From assembly GCA_019236545.1 (NCBI GenBank), contig JAFAIV010000060.1:1-23926 (forward strand): a stretch of DNA of 23,926 nt, given 5' to 3'. Origin of the DNA: Actinomycetota bacterium. GTDB lineage: Bacteria; Actinomycetota; Thermoleophilia; Gaiellales; Gaiellaceae. The notes beneath the pieces were generated by a model. It worked only from the letters and a program-made list of their open reading frames with translations, made no database searches and was not told the DNA's origin. This document shows, in pieces, positions 6,586 through 13,989 of the stretch. Position numbers and translations under genes: made by a program. Each line of letters begins with the position of its first letter. Position 1 is the stretch's first letter.

Positions 6586-7744
6586 CCGGCTCCGGAACGC
6601 GCAGAAGGGCGACGACGCCGAGCAGCGGGCCGACCGCCGCGAGGGCGAACGCGACGCGCCACGAGCTCGCGGCGACGGCGGCGAACGCGGGCGGGACGCC
6701 GGCGACGAGGACGCCGAGCAGCGTCTGTTGGAGGCCGAGGGCGGCGCCGCTGCGGGCGGTCCCGGCGGTCTCGGCCGCGGCGGTGAAGGAGAGGCCGTTC
6801 CACGAGAGGCCGAGCACCCCGGAGACGACGAGCACCGGGATCAGGAGGGCGAGCGGCGCGTCCACGAGGGCCGCGGTCAGCGCGGTACCGATCGCGAGCG
6901 CGATGCCGATCTCGCGGATCGGCCGCATGCGCGCGTGTATCCGGTCCGACCAGCGGCCGCTGCCGATCCGGGCGCCGATCCCGAGCACGTTGATCCCGGC
7001 GAGAACGGCGGCCGCGGAGTGCGTCGAGAGGCCGCGGTGCTCGTGGAGGAAGAGGACGGCGAAGCCTGTGATGGCGATCTGGGCCGTCAGGAAGAGCGCC
7101 GAGCCGCCGCCGAGCAGCCACATCGTCGCGTCGCGCAGGGGCGGGCGCGCGCGCTCGGGGGCGGCGTGGGCGAGCTCGCGCCGCGGGGCGTCGCGCATGA
7201 ACGCGAGCGCGAGCGCCGCGCCGGCCAGGCAGCCGCCGGCGAGCGCGAGGAAGGCGAGGCGGGTTCCGCCGGAGGTGGCGAGCCAGGGGAGGGAGGCCGC
7301 CGCGGCAGCGCCGCCGATCGGGATCGCGGTCTGCCGGATCCCGAGCGCGAGGCCGCGTTCGTCTTCCCCGAACCAGCCCATGACGGCACGGCCGCTGGCC
7401 GCGTTGACGCTCGCCCCGAGCGCGCCCGCGAGCGCGAGCAGCGCGACGAGCGACCACATCCGGTGCGTCGCCGCGGTCGCGGCGAGCGCCGCAGCCGCCC
7501 CAGCGAGGCCCACGGCGATCACGACCCGCTCGCCGGTGCGGTCGGCGAGCAGCCCCCACGGCAGCAGCGTCGGCAGCATCCCGATCCCGACCGCGCCGAG
7601 CACGATGCCGGTCTCCCCGAGGCTCAGCCCGTAGTGGCTCCGCAGCGCCGGCGCCAGCGCGGGCAGGCCGACCGACAGCGCCGAGAAGCTCGCCTGCGCC
7701 AATGTCCCGGCGGCGAGCACGACCCACCGGTACCGGTCGCTCAC
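6524..7744 (-). CDS. MFS transporter
   Basis: Membrane exporter or uptake carrier (406 aa) with about 12 predicted membrane segments. The loop 2-3 motif A region reads WGLLADRTGERVV, and a long charged central loop (about residue 190, FMRDAPRRELAHAAPERARPP) separates the two six-helix halves. It looks most like the small NarK/CynX-type or drug-efflux MFS groups, but the substrate cannot be assigned. The GTG start overlaps the endonuclease IV stop codon as GTGA, so it is the third cistron of a glycosylase-endonuclease IV-MFS operon. That context makes export of a genotoxic compound a reasonable but unproven role. The Arg/Ser/Pro-rich C-terminal tail lies in the overlap with the Cys-rich gene. 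Confidence 0.9.
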   Translation of the reverse strand: MSDRYRWVVLAAGTLAQASFSALSVGLPALAPALRSHYGLSLGETGIVLGAVGIGMLPTLLPWGLLADRTGERVVIAVGLAGAAAALAATAATHRMWSLVALLALAGALGASVNAASGRAVMGWFGEDERGLALGIRQTAIPIGGAAAAASLPWLATSGGTRLAFLALAGGCLAGAALALAFMRDAPRRELAHAAPERARPPLRDATMWLLGGGSALFLTAQIAITGFAVLFLHEHRGLSTHSAAAVLAGINVLGIGARIGSGRWSDRIHARMRPIREIGIALAIGTALTAALVDAPLALLIPVLVVSGVLGLSWNGLSFTAAAETAGTARSGAALGLQQTLLGVLVAGVPPAFAAVAASSWRVAFALAAVGPLLGVVALLRVPEPATSRRSARTPGTSATPPAAR

Positions 7745-8619
7745 GTCTTCCCGCGGCGCTTCGGCTTCGCCCAGCGCGCGTGGAGCTCCTTCGCCTTGCG
7801 GATCTCGTTCGCGTCCGGGCCGTGGTTGTCGGGGCCCGCGACCTCGAGGACGGCGGGGAGGCCCTGCAGCCGCGGGTTGCCGAGGAAGACGCCGAGCCTC
7901 TCGCCGAGCTCGCCCTCGAGGATGTTCGCGTGCCGGTCGCGGTTCGATCCGAGCGGCGCGGCGGAGTCGTTGACGTGCAGCGCCCGCAGGCGGTCGAGGC
8001 CGATCGAGGCGTCGACCTCGTCGAGGCACGCATCGAGCCCGGCCGGGTCGGTCACGTCCACGCCGGACACGTAGAGGTGGCACGAGTCGAGGCAGATCCC
8101 GAGCCGCGGGTGGCGGTCGAGCCGCTCGAAGATCGTCGCCAGCTCCTCGATCGAGCGCCCGATCGTCCCGCCGGCGCCGGCGGAGTTCTCCATCAGCAGC
8201 CACGTCTCGTCGGAGCACAGCTCGAGCACCTGCTCCATCGCCGGCAGGACCCGCTCGAGGCCGTGTTCGAAGCCGCTGCCGAGGTGCGAGCCGACGTGGA
8301 AGATCACGCCGTCCGCGCCGATCGCGCACGCGACCTCCATCGTGTTCCGCATCGCCGCGACGGACTTCTCGTGGATCGCGTCGTCAGGGGCGGCGAGGTT
8401 GCAGAGGTAGAGCGCATGGCAGACCACCCCGCCCGGGGCGATGCCGACCTCCGCCCGCCGCTCGCGGAAGCGCTCGAAGCTCGCCGGGTCGTGGTTCGTC
8501 GGCCGCCACATCCGCGGGCTCTGCGTGAACACCTGCACCGACTCGCAGCCGATCGCCTCGGCGCGGTCGATCGCGGTGTGGATGCCGCCGGACGAGGAGA
8601 CGTGCGCGCCGATCAGCAC
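7741..8619 (-). CDS. nfo: Endonuclease IV (AP endonuclease)
   Basis: Tri-zinc TIM-barrel nuclease (292 aa) that nicks DNA 5' of abasic sites in base-excision repair. The N-terminus MLIGAHVSSSGGI is the family hallmark. All nine metal-ligand positions of the family are present: H68, H108, E144, D178, H181, H215, D228, H230 and E259. The signatures LLMENSAG, CLDSCHLYVSG and LGSNRDRHANILEG are also present. I chose GTG 8619 because GGAGG lies 7 nt upstream. GTG 8625 would be only 1 nt from it. The gene overlaps the upstream glycosylase-like gene by 7 bp and the MFS gene by 4 bp. Pairing with a DNA glycosylase fits its role of processing the abasic sites that glycosylases leave. Confidence 0.97.
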   Translation of the reverse strand: MLIGAHVSSSGGIHTAIDRAEAIGCESVQVFTQSPRMWRPTNHDPASFERFRERRAEVGIAPGGVVCHALYLCNLAAPDDAIHEKSVAAMRNTMEVACAIGADGVIFHVGSHLGSGFEHGLERVLPAMEQVLELCSDETWLLMENSAGAGGTIGRSIEELATIFERLDRHPRLGICLDSCHLYVSGVDVTDPAGLDACLDEVDASIGLDRLRALHVNDSAAPLGSNRDRHANILEGELGERLGVFLGNPRLQGLPAVLEVAGPDNHGPDANEIRKAKELHARWAKPKRRGKT

Positions 8620-9629
8620 AGCCACGCCTCCAGCCGCGCGGCCTCCTCCTCGACTTCGGCGCGCGCGGCCTTCGCAAGCCGCGCGAAGGGCTCGACGACG
8701 ACGCGGCCGTCCACGACCTGCCAGGTGCCCGCGACGACGCCGTCGGCGAGGAACGTCTGCGCGACGTCGCCGTTGTTCCCGACCACGAGCTTCCGCAGCT
8801 CCTCCCCGAGCACGCGCCGCCGGTCCGCCCAGGCGAGCAGCACGTTGTCGAACTTCGGGAGGAAGCGGGCCGGCGCGGGCGTGTCCGCCGGCGGCAGCGG
8901 CGCACCTGGGACGTCGAGCAGCTCCCGCCCGTCCTCGTCGCGGTGGCGCTCGAGCTCGAGCAGCTCGAGGGCGGCCCGGATCTTCGAGACGTGCATCATC
9001 GACCATGCGCTCATGTCCTTCGCGGTGGCGGGCCCGAACGCACCGAGGTACCGCCGCAGCATCTCCGCCCGCGCCTCGACGGGGACGCGCGGCTCCGGCT
9101 CGTCCAGCGCGACGAAGCGGCCTTCCGGACGCGACCGCCAGAGCGCCGTCTCGTGATGGTGGACGAGATGCGCCGCCGCGCGCGCGTAGCGCCAGGCACG
9201 CGAGCGGTCGAGGCCACCGAGGTCGTGCCCGTCGAGCACCGCCATCGCCGCGGAGCTGGTGACCTGGCCGCCCTCCGCGAGCGGCCGCACCACCGGTGCG
9301 AGCCGTTGGGCGAGCGCCGAGTTCCAGGGGAAGTTCATCTCCTGCATCCCGGCCCGGAAGAGCCCGTAGTCGGCCGGCGTCACGAGGTGGAGCGTCTGCC
9401 GCATGACAGTGGCCTTCACGAGCTCGCCGGCCGCGAGGACGCGCTCGAGCTCCTCGCGCCGGAACCCCTCGACGCGCGACCAGAGCCCGACGTACGGCGC
9501 CGGCGGCCACTGCGCCTGCATCCCGACAAGCCGCTCGACCGCCTCGACCGGGCCGACGGGCGCCCGCGAGAGCAGCATCTGCCGCTCGAGGATGGCCCGA
9601 TTCAGCTCCCGGAGCGACAGCGTCCGCAC
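8613..9629 (-). CDS. AlkZ/YcaQ-like winged-helix DNA glycosylase (HTH_42 family)
   Basis: Member (338 aa) of the winged-helix family that includes AlkZ, the azinomycin self-resistance glycosylase of Streptomyces, and E. coli YcaQ/AlkX, which unhooks interstrand crosslinks. The key motif is Q-A-Q at residues 38-40 (LVGMQAQWPPAPYVGLW), matching the catalytic Q-x-Q of AlkZ-type members rather than the Q-x-D of YcaQ. The family block ATVMRQTLHLVTPADY and the C-terminal LPKFDNVLLAW..RRRV region are also present. Start GTG 9629 follows TAGCGT by 7 nt. Longer readings run into gltX on the other strand. It is first in an operon with nfo and an MFS gene. The family is also annotated simply as 'winged helix DNA-binding protein', so activity is inferred. 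Confidence 0.85.
   Translation of the reverse strand: MRTLSLRELNRAILERQMLLSRAPVGPVEAVERLVGMQAQWPPAPYVGLWSRVEGFRREELERVLAAGELVKATVMRQTLHLVTPADYGLFRAGMQEMNFPWNSALAQRLAPVVRPLAEGGQVTSSAAMAVLDGHDLGGLDRSRAWRYARAAAHLVHHHETALWRSRPEGRFVALDEPEPRVPVEARAEMLRRYLGAFGPATAKDMSAWSMMHVSKIRAALELLELERHRDEDGRELLDVPGAPLPPADTPAPARFLPKFDNVLLAWADRRRVLGEELRKLVVGNNGDVAQTFLADGVVAGTWQVVDGRVVVEPFARLAKAARAEVEEEAARLEAWLC
8627..8631 (-). promoter_or_regulatory. Ribosome binding site of nfo
   Basis: GGAGG inside the 3' end of the upstream gene, 7 nt before GTG 8619. It decides between two in-frame GTG starts (8625 and 8619) in favour of 8619. Confidence 0.7.
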
Positions 9630-9635
9630 GCGTCC

Positions 9636-9642
9636 TACGCTA
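9636..9642. promoter_or_regulatory. Shared bidirectional -10 element TACGCTA
   Basis: Plus strand: TACGCT (9636-9641), then 6 nt, then gltX ATG at 9648. Minus strand: TAGCGT (9642-9637), then 7 nt, then the glycosylase GTG at 9629. The start codons are 18 bp apart. This is the same geometry as at 5354-5360. Confidence 0.55.
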
Positions 9643-9647
9643 TCCGC

Positions 9648-10910
9648 ATGAGCGTGACCGTCCGCATGGCCCCGAGCCCGACCGGGTTCCTCCACATCGG
9701 CGGCGTGCGGACGTTCCTCTTCAACTGGCTCTACGCGCGTCAGCACGGCGGCCGCAACCTGCTCCGGATCGAGAACACCGACACCTCACGCGAGGTCGCC
9801 GAGGCGACGCACCAGATCCAGGAGTCGCTGCGCTGGATCGGGATCGAGTGGGACGGCGACGTCACCTTCCAGCTCGACCGGATGGACGACTGCCGCCGCG
9901 TCGCCGAGCAGCTCGTCGCCGAGGGGAAGGCGTACGAGGACGAGGGCGCGATCCGCTTCCGCATGCCCGACGAGGGCGTGACCGCATGGGACGACGTCGT
10001 CCGCGGCCACGTCGAGGTACCGAACGAGACGATCGAGGATCTCGTCCTCATCCGCTCCGACGGCCGCCCGACCTACAACTTCGCGTCGCCGATGGAGGAC
10101 GTCTGGGACGGGATCACGCACGTCATCCGCGGCGAGGACCACATCTCGAACACGCCGAAGCAGATCCAGATCATCCGCGCGATCGGCGCCGACGTCCCCG
10201 TCTACGCGCACGTGCCGAACATCTTCGGCAGCGACGGGAAGAAGCTCTCGAAGCGCCACGGCGCGACCGGCGTCGACGAGTTCCAGCGCGAGGGCTACCT
10301 GCCCGAGACGATGCTGAACTTCCTCGCGCTGCTCGGCTGGGCGCCCGACGGCGAGACGACGCTGATGCGCCGCGACGAGCTGATCGAGCGGTTCTCGCTC
10401 GAGCGAGTCAGCCCAAGCCCGGCCCAGTTCGACTATGCGAAGCTCGACTGGATGAACGGCGTCTACCTGCGCGAGCTCTCGCCGGAGGAGTACGCGCACC
10501 GGCTCGTGCTCTGGCTCGGCGACGAGGGCTACGACTGGGACGCGCAGCTCGTGACGCGCGCAGCGCCACTCGTGCAGGAGAAGATCGCCAAGCTCTCGGA
10601 GTTCCCGGGCTTCGCCGGCTTCCTCTTCCACGACGTCGAGCCCGACCCGGCCGACCTAGACGGGGGCGCGCCGGTGATCGAGGCCGCGCGCGGCGCGCTG
10701 GCGACGCTGGAGCCGTTCGACGCCGAGCACATCGAGGCGTCGCTGCGCGGCGTCGTGGAGGGGCTCGGGCTGAAGCCGCGCCAGGGGTTCCAGCCGATCC
10801 GCGTCGCGATCACCGGCTCGCGGGTCTCGCCGGGGCTGTTCGAGAGCATCGAGCTGCTCGGGCGCGAGACGACGCTCAGCCGTCTCGCGGCTGCCGCCGC
10901 GATCGCCTAA
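9648..10910 (+). CDS. gltX: Glutamyl-tRNA synthetase, compact form
   Basis: Class I aminoacyl-tRNA synthetase (420 aa) that charges tRNA with glutamate. Active-site motifs are APSPTGFLHIGGVRT (HIGH equivalent HIGG, residues 16-19) and GKKLSKRHG (KMSKS equivalent, 199-203). RIENTDTSR, PTYNFASPMED and HVIRGEDHISNTPKQ are also typical. The protein is about 50-70 residues shorter than usual. After EGKAY (92-96) it passes within four residues to AIRFRMPDEG (101-110), where most bacterial enzymes carry a segment of about 40-45 residues, often with zinc-binding cysteines. No frame disruption is visible there. The C-terminal anticodon-binding domain is present, ending in LGRETTLSRL. The ATG start follows TACGCT by 6 nt and is divergent from the repair operon. 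Confidence 0.95.
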   Translation: MSVTVRMAPSPTGFLHIGGVRTFLFNWLYARQHGGRNLLRIENTDTSREVAEATHQIQESLRWIGIEWDGDVTFQLDRMDDCRRVAEQLVAEGKAYEDEGAIRFRMPDEGVTAWDDVVRGHVEVPNETIEDLVLIRSDGRPTYNFASPMEDVWDGITHVIRGEDHISNTPKQIQIIRAIGADVPVYAHVPNIFGSDGKKLSKRHGATGVDEFQREGYLPETMLNFLALLGWAPDGETTLMRRDELIERFSLERVSPSPAQFDYAKLDWMNGVYLRELSPEEYAHRLVLWLGDEGYDWDAQLVTRAAPLVQEKIAKLSEFPGFAGFLFHDVEPDPADLDGGAPVIEAARGALATLEPFDAEHIEASLRGVVEGLGLKPRQGFQPIRVAITGSRVSPGLFESIELLGRETTLSRLAAAAAIA

Positions 10911-11108
10911 AGGCCGCGATCGGGAGCGGTTTCGGCGGGGCGAGAGGGTCGAGCGCACGTTGGAAGGCAAGCCAGGCACGGCGGCGGAAGCCCGCCGTCG
11001 GGATCGGCAAGTCCATCGTGGGAAGTGAGCCGCCCTGCCCCGCGAGCCTCTTGTCGCCCGCAGAGTTCATGCTTTTCAAGGAGTAAACGCCGTCGCCCGG
11101 AGGTGGGT
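10911..11108. other. Gene-free gap between gltX and receiver gene
   Basis: About 200 bp with no convincing gene. It holds a GC-rich hairpin (10977-10997) and an isolated AAGGAG (11078-11083) that is not followed by a start codon at useful distance. An antisense frame of 67 codons (10876-11079) fills most of it but has poorer GC at third positions than true genes here, and it overlaps gltX. I could not match the region to a known riboswitch or small RNA. Confidence 0.5.
10977..10997 (+). terminator. Hairpin downstream of gltX, possible terminator
   Basis: Arms ACGGCGG / CCGCCGT form a 7-bp perfect stem around the loop CGGAAGC, 66 nt after the gltX stop codon. No T-tract follows, so it could equally be part of a structured RNA. 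Confidence 0.35.
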
Positions 11109-11114
11109 TACGCT
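11109..11114 (+). promoter_or_regulatory. Putative -10 box of receiver gene
   Basis: TACGCT followed by 6 nt and GTG at 11121, consistent with a leaderless transcript. It is the same hexamer and spacing as at gltX. Confidence 0.55.
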
Positions 11115-11120
11115 GGGCCG

Positions 11121-11477
11121 GTGACCGGGGGGTCGCACACCGTCCTCGTGGTCGACGACGAGCCGTCGATCCGGCTTCTCTGCCGCGTGAACCTCGAGCT
11201 CGACGGCTTCGCCGTCGTCGAGGCCGCCTCGCTGGACGAGGCGCGGGAGCGGATCGAGGACGGCGTCGACGTCGTGCTGCTCGACCTGCACCTCGGCGCC
11301 CAGCGCAGCCACGACCTGATCGCGGAGCTCGCGAGCCGCGGCATCCCCGTCGCGCTCGTGACCGGCTCCACCGACGCCGCGTCCGCGGCCGCGACCGGCG
11401 CGGACGTCGTCATCGCCAAGCCGTTCCCCGTCGAGCGGCTCGCGGCGACCGTGCGGGCGCTCCTCGAGGGCCGCTAG
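11121..11477 (+). CDS. Single-domain response regulator (receiver only)
   Basis: CheY-like protein (118 aa) with a complete receiver domain and no output domain. Acidic pocket residues are D12 and D13 (VLVVDDEPS), the phosphorylation site is D55 (VVLLDLHLG), the switch threonine is T81 (ALVTGS) and the conserved lysine is K100 (IAKPF). It would pass a phosphate signal by protein contact or act in a phosphorelay. No histidine kinase gene is in the window, so its partner is unknown. GTG 11121 was chosen from the TACGCT box 6 nt upstream and because the receiver fold begins at once. A longer reading from 11025 adds a low-complexity Arg/Ser/Pro stretch and was rejected. The next gene begins 10 nt after its stop codon. 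Confidence 0.92.
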   Translation: MTGGSHTVLVVDDEPSIRLLCRVNLELDGFAVVEAASLDEARERIEDGVDVVLLDLHLGAQRSHDLIAELASRGIPVALVTGSTDAASAAATGADVVIAKPFPVERLAATVRALLEGR

Positions 11478-11480
11478 GCT
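11475..11480 (+). promoter_or_regulatory. -10 box overlapping a stop codon (TAGGCT)
   Basis: The TAG stop codon of the receiver gene (11475-11477) forms the first three bases of TAGGCT, which is followed by 7 nt and ATG 11488 of the peptidase gene. This would give the peptidase its own leaderless transcript despite the 10-nt gap. Confidence 0.5.
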
Positions 11481-11487
11481 CGCGGGC

Positions 11488-12999
11488 ATGGCCACGACCG
11501 CGACACGCACGCCGGCCGAGTTCGAGGACCGCCTGCGCGAGTACGCGCGCGAGCGGATGGAGGAGGGCCGCGCCGTCCGCGTCGGCGAGAAGGAGATCTC
11601 CGAGCAGGCGGCGATCGTCGCGCGCTACGCCGACCTCTTCACCGAGCCGCAGCTCGAGTCGCTCCGCGAGGCCGAGCTCACCGCCGAGGGCGACGAGCGC
11701 GAGCGGCTCTACCGCCTGCGCAAGACCTGCGAGAGCGGCCTCGTCGAGGCGCAGCTCGCGGAGCGCGAGGACGCGCTCCAGAACGCCCTGCTGGCCGCGA
11801 CGGTGACGTTCCGCGGCGAGGAGATGCCGCTCCGGGCGGCCGAGGCGCGGCTCGCCGTCCTTCCGTCCTACGCCGACCGGGACGAGCTCGGCGAGCTCGA
11901 GCGCGCCGAGTCCGCCCGCTTCAACGACGAGCGCCGCGAGCTGCTCGCCGCGCGCGAGGACCTCGACGCCGAGGTCTCGGGCGAGCCGGACCCGGTGGCC
12001 CGCAGCGAGGAGGAGAAGCAGATCTCGCTCCACGAGCTCGAGGTCGCGCTGCGGGCGGCCGTCGCGGCGACGACGCAGGCCCACCAGGAGCGCGCTGAGC
12101 GGTGGTTCGAGCGGCTGCTGGGGCCGGAGCGGGAGACGCTCCCCTCGAGCGCGCACCTCCGCTGGATGCGCCGGCTGTCCCCGCTCGAGTCGACGTACAC
12201 CAAGGAGCGCTCCGTCGAGGTCTGCGTCGCGACCGTCGCAGCGCTCGGCTTCGACCTCGACGCGATCCCGAACATCCACCTCGACGTCGAGGACCGGCCG
12301 CAGAAGAGCCCGCGCGCCTGCGTGATCCCGTCCGACCCGCCGCAGGTCGTGCACCTGATCACACGCGCACAGGGCGGCATCTCCGACTACGAGGCATTCC
12401 TGCACGAGGCCGGGCATGCACTCCACTACGCCGGCTGCGACCCGCGGCTGCCGTACACCTTCCGGGCGATCTCGCGCGACCACGCGCTGACGGAGATCTA
12501 CTCGTACGTCGTCGACTCGATCGCAGGCGAGCCCGGCTGGCACGCGCTCCACTTCGGCCTCTCCGACGCCGAGGCCGAGGAGAACGCAGACGCGAGCGTC
12601 TTCCTCGACTCGCTGCTCTACCGGCGCTACGCGGCGAAGCTTCGCTACGAGCTCGGCTTCTGGGGCGCATTTGCGGAGGAGCGCGGCGGCTCGCCGCGCG
12701 ACTACGCGGAGCTGCTGACCGCCGCAACCGGCCTCCGCTACGACCCGCGCAGCCACCTCTCCGACATGGACGCCGGCTTCTACTCCGCCGACTACCTCCG
12801 CGCGTGGATCCGCTCGGCCCAGCTTCGGGCGCACCTGCGGCGCGAGGTCGGCGAGGACTGGTGGCGGAGCGCGGCCACGGGCGACATCCTCCGCGGGCTG
12901 TTCACCGAGGGGACGAAGCCGACGAGCGAGCAGATCGCAGGCAGGCTCGGCTTCGACCCGCTCGACACCGGGCCGCTCGTCTCCGAGCTGCTCGGCTAG
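11488..12999 (+). CDS. M3-like zinc metallopeptidase
   Basis: Predicted cytoplasmic zinc peptidase (503 aa) of the gluzincin class, most like oligopeptidase F/thimet or carboxypeptidase Taq-like helical enzymes. The zinc motif is HEAGH (306-310) in FLHEAGHALHY. The third ligand is probably E336 in HALTEIYSYVVDSI, with 25 residues between, the spacing typical of family M3. The N-terminal 200 residues are helical, highly charged and Glu/Arg rich, as in the prolate closed peptidases of this group. No signal peptide or membrane segment is present. The likely role is degradation of small cytosolic peptides. The ATG start follows TAGGCT by 7 nt. Its TAG stop codon shares two bases with the stop codon of the convergent YihY gene. 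Confidence 0.87.
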   Translation: MATTATRTPAEFEDRLREYARERMEEGRAVRVGEKEISEQAAIVARYADLFTEPQLESLREAELTAEGDERERLYRLRKTCESGLVEAQLAEREDALQNALLAATVTFRGEEMPLRAAEARLAVLPSYADRDELGELERAESARFNDERRELLAAREDLDAEVSGEPDPVARSEEEKQISLHELEVALRAAVAATTQAHQERAERWFERLLGPERETLPSSAHLRWMRRLSPLESTYTKERSVEVCVATVAALGFDLDAIPNIHLDVEDRPQKSPRACVIPSDPPQVVHLITRAQGGISDYEAFLHEAGHALHYAGCDPRLPYTFRAISRDHALTEIYSYVVDSIAGEPGWHALHFGLSDAEAEENADASVFLDSLLYRRYAAKLRYELGFWGAFAEERGGSPRDYAELLTAATGLRYDPRSHLSDMDAGFYSADYLRAWIRSAQLRAHLRREVGEDWWRSAATGDILRGLFTEGTKPTSEQIAGRLGFDPLDTGPLVSELLG

Positions 13000-13892
13000 C
13001 CCTTCAGGACGCCGGCGACGTAGGGGAGGAGCCGCTGCCGCGACCGCGAGGACTCCACGTCGCGGCGGATCAGCTCGTCCAGCTCCATGGCCACGAGCAG
13101 CACGATTCCCGCGATGTAGAAGTAGGTCGCGAGGAAGATGAAGACCTCGAGGCTGCCGACGGCGGTCTTGAAATTCGCGACCGTGCGCACGTACTCCGCG
13201 AAGACCAGGGTCTCGCCGAGCCAGCCGACGACGAAGAGGAGCGAGCCGAAGCTCGCCCAGCGGCGCGGCGGGTGCTCGGACGGCGCCCAGCGCACGATCG
13301 TCTCGAACGCGAACGCGACGAGGCCGATCGCGGCGAGCCAGCGCACGATCGCGACGGGAACGTTCCAGCCGCCGTGCACCGAGCCGAGCCAGATCAGCAG
13401 GATCGCCCCGAGCAGCGCCGCGAGGAAGAGCACGGCGAGCCCGAACGAGAGCGGGAAGCGGATCCAGAACGGTCGGTCCTCCTCCGTCTCGTAGATCTCG
13501 TCGAGCGCGCCCATCGCCGCGCGGATCACGCCGGAGACCTCCCAGATCGCGAGCGCCGACGCGAGCACGATCAGCCCGGTGCTCGACGAGGCGAAGACGC
13601 GGTCCGCGATCGCTTGGACGCCGACGTCGACCCCGGGGAGCACCTTGCCCGCGATCGCGGGCTCGATCGTGTCGTCCCAGAGCTGTTGCTGGTGCGCCGC
13701 GCCGAGGACGCCGAGCCCGAGCAGGGTGCAGGCGACGCCCGCGATCAGCATCCGCAGCGCGATCGCGCTCGCGTACGTGAGCAGGTTGTGCTCGGCGAAG
13801 AGGTCGACCCAGAGGCGCACGATCGCCTTGAAGCTCTCCCAGCGCCGCTCCACGGGAGGGAAACGCGGGAGGGGGTCTGATCGGTGCGGCAC
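12996..13892 (-). CDS. YihY/BrkB family inner-membrane protein
   Basis: Integral membrane protein (298 aa) of the YihY/virulence factor BrkB family, once misannotated as ribonuclease BN. Six or so membrane segments are visible, for example LIAGVACTLLGLGVLGA, GLIVLASALAIWEVSGV, PLSFGLAVLFLAALLGAILLIW and IFLATYFYIAGIVLLVAMELDE. The family markers LLTYASAIALRML near the N-terminus and the RWASFGSL..ANFKTAVGSL..FLATYFYIAGIVLL.. C-terminal block are present. Function in the family is unresolved. The start is uncertain: GTG 13892 gives the longest form, and GTG 13853 (VERRWESFKAIVRLW) is an alternative. Neither has a good ribosome binding site or TAnnnT box, so it may be translated from a transcript begun at the upstream HAD gene. 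Confidence 0.88.
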   Translation of the reverse strand: MPHRSDPLPRFPPVERRWESFKAIVRLWVDLFAEHNLLTYASAIALRMLIAGVACTLLGLGVLGAAHQQQLWDDTIEPAIAGKVLPGVDVGVQAIADRVFASSSTGLIVLASALAIWEVSGVIRAAMGALDEIYETEEDRPFWIRFPLSFGLAVLFLAALLGAILLIWLGSVHGGWNVPVAIVRWLAAIGLVAFAFETIVRWAPSEHPPRRWASFGSLLFVVGWLGETLVFAEYVRTVANFKTAVGSLEVFIFLATYFYIAGIVLLVAMELDELIRRDVESSRSRQRLLPYVAGVLKG

Positions 13893-13957
13893 GCGGGAGA
13901 CGCGTTCGGATGGCCGAGGTCACGCAGCCGCGGCGCCTGCACCGCGGCGTCGTCCTC

Positions 13958-13988
13958 CGCGTCGAGGCGATCCGCCTCGCTCGACGCG
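13958..13988 (-). terminator. Strong stem-loop between HAD phosphatase and yihY-like gene
   Basis: Begins 1 nt after the HAD stop codon on the minus strand. Outer arms CGCGTCGA / TCGACGCG and an inner GGCG-GAT-CGCC pair with a 4-nt bulge. An alternative fold uses CGAGGCG / CGCCTCG. It could terminate the HAD transcript or attenuate readthrough into the next gene. No T-tract is present. Confidence 0.5.
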
Positions 13989-13989
13989 G

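Noticed and set aside
10935..11060. Possible cyclic-di-GMP or cobalamin riboswitch after gltX
   Set aside because: GGCAAGCC and GGGATCGGCAAGTCC loosely recall conserved pieces, but the order, stems and second domain do not fit either consensus.
10876..11079. 67-codon antisense ORF in the gap after gltX
   Set aside because: Third-position GC is lower than in true genes here, it overlaps gltX, it has no ribosome binding site or TAnnnT box, and I recognise no motif.
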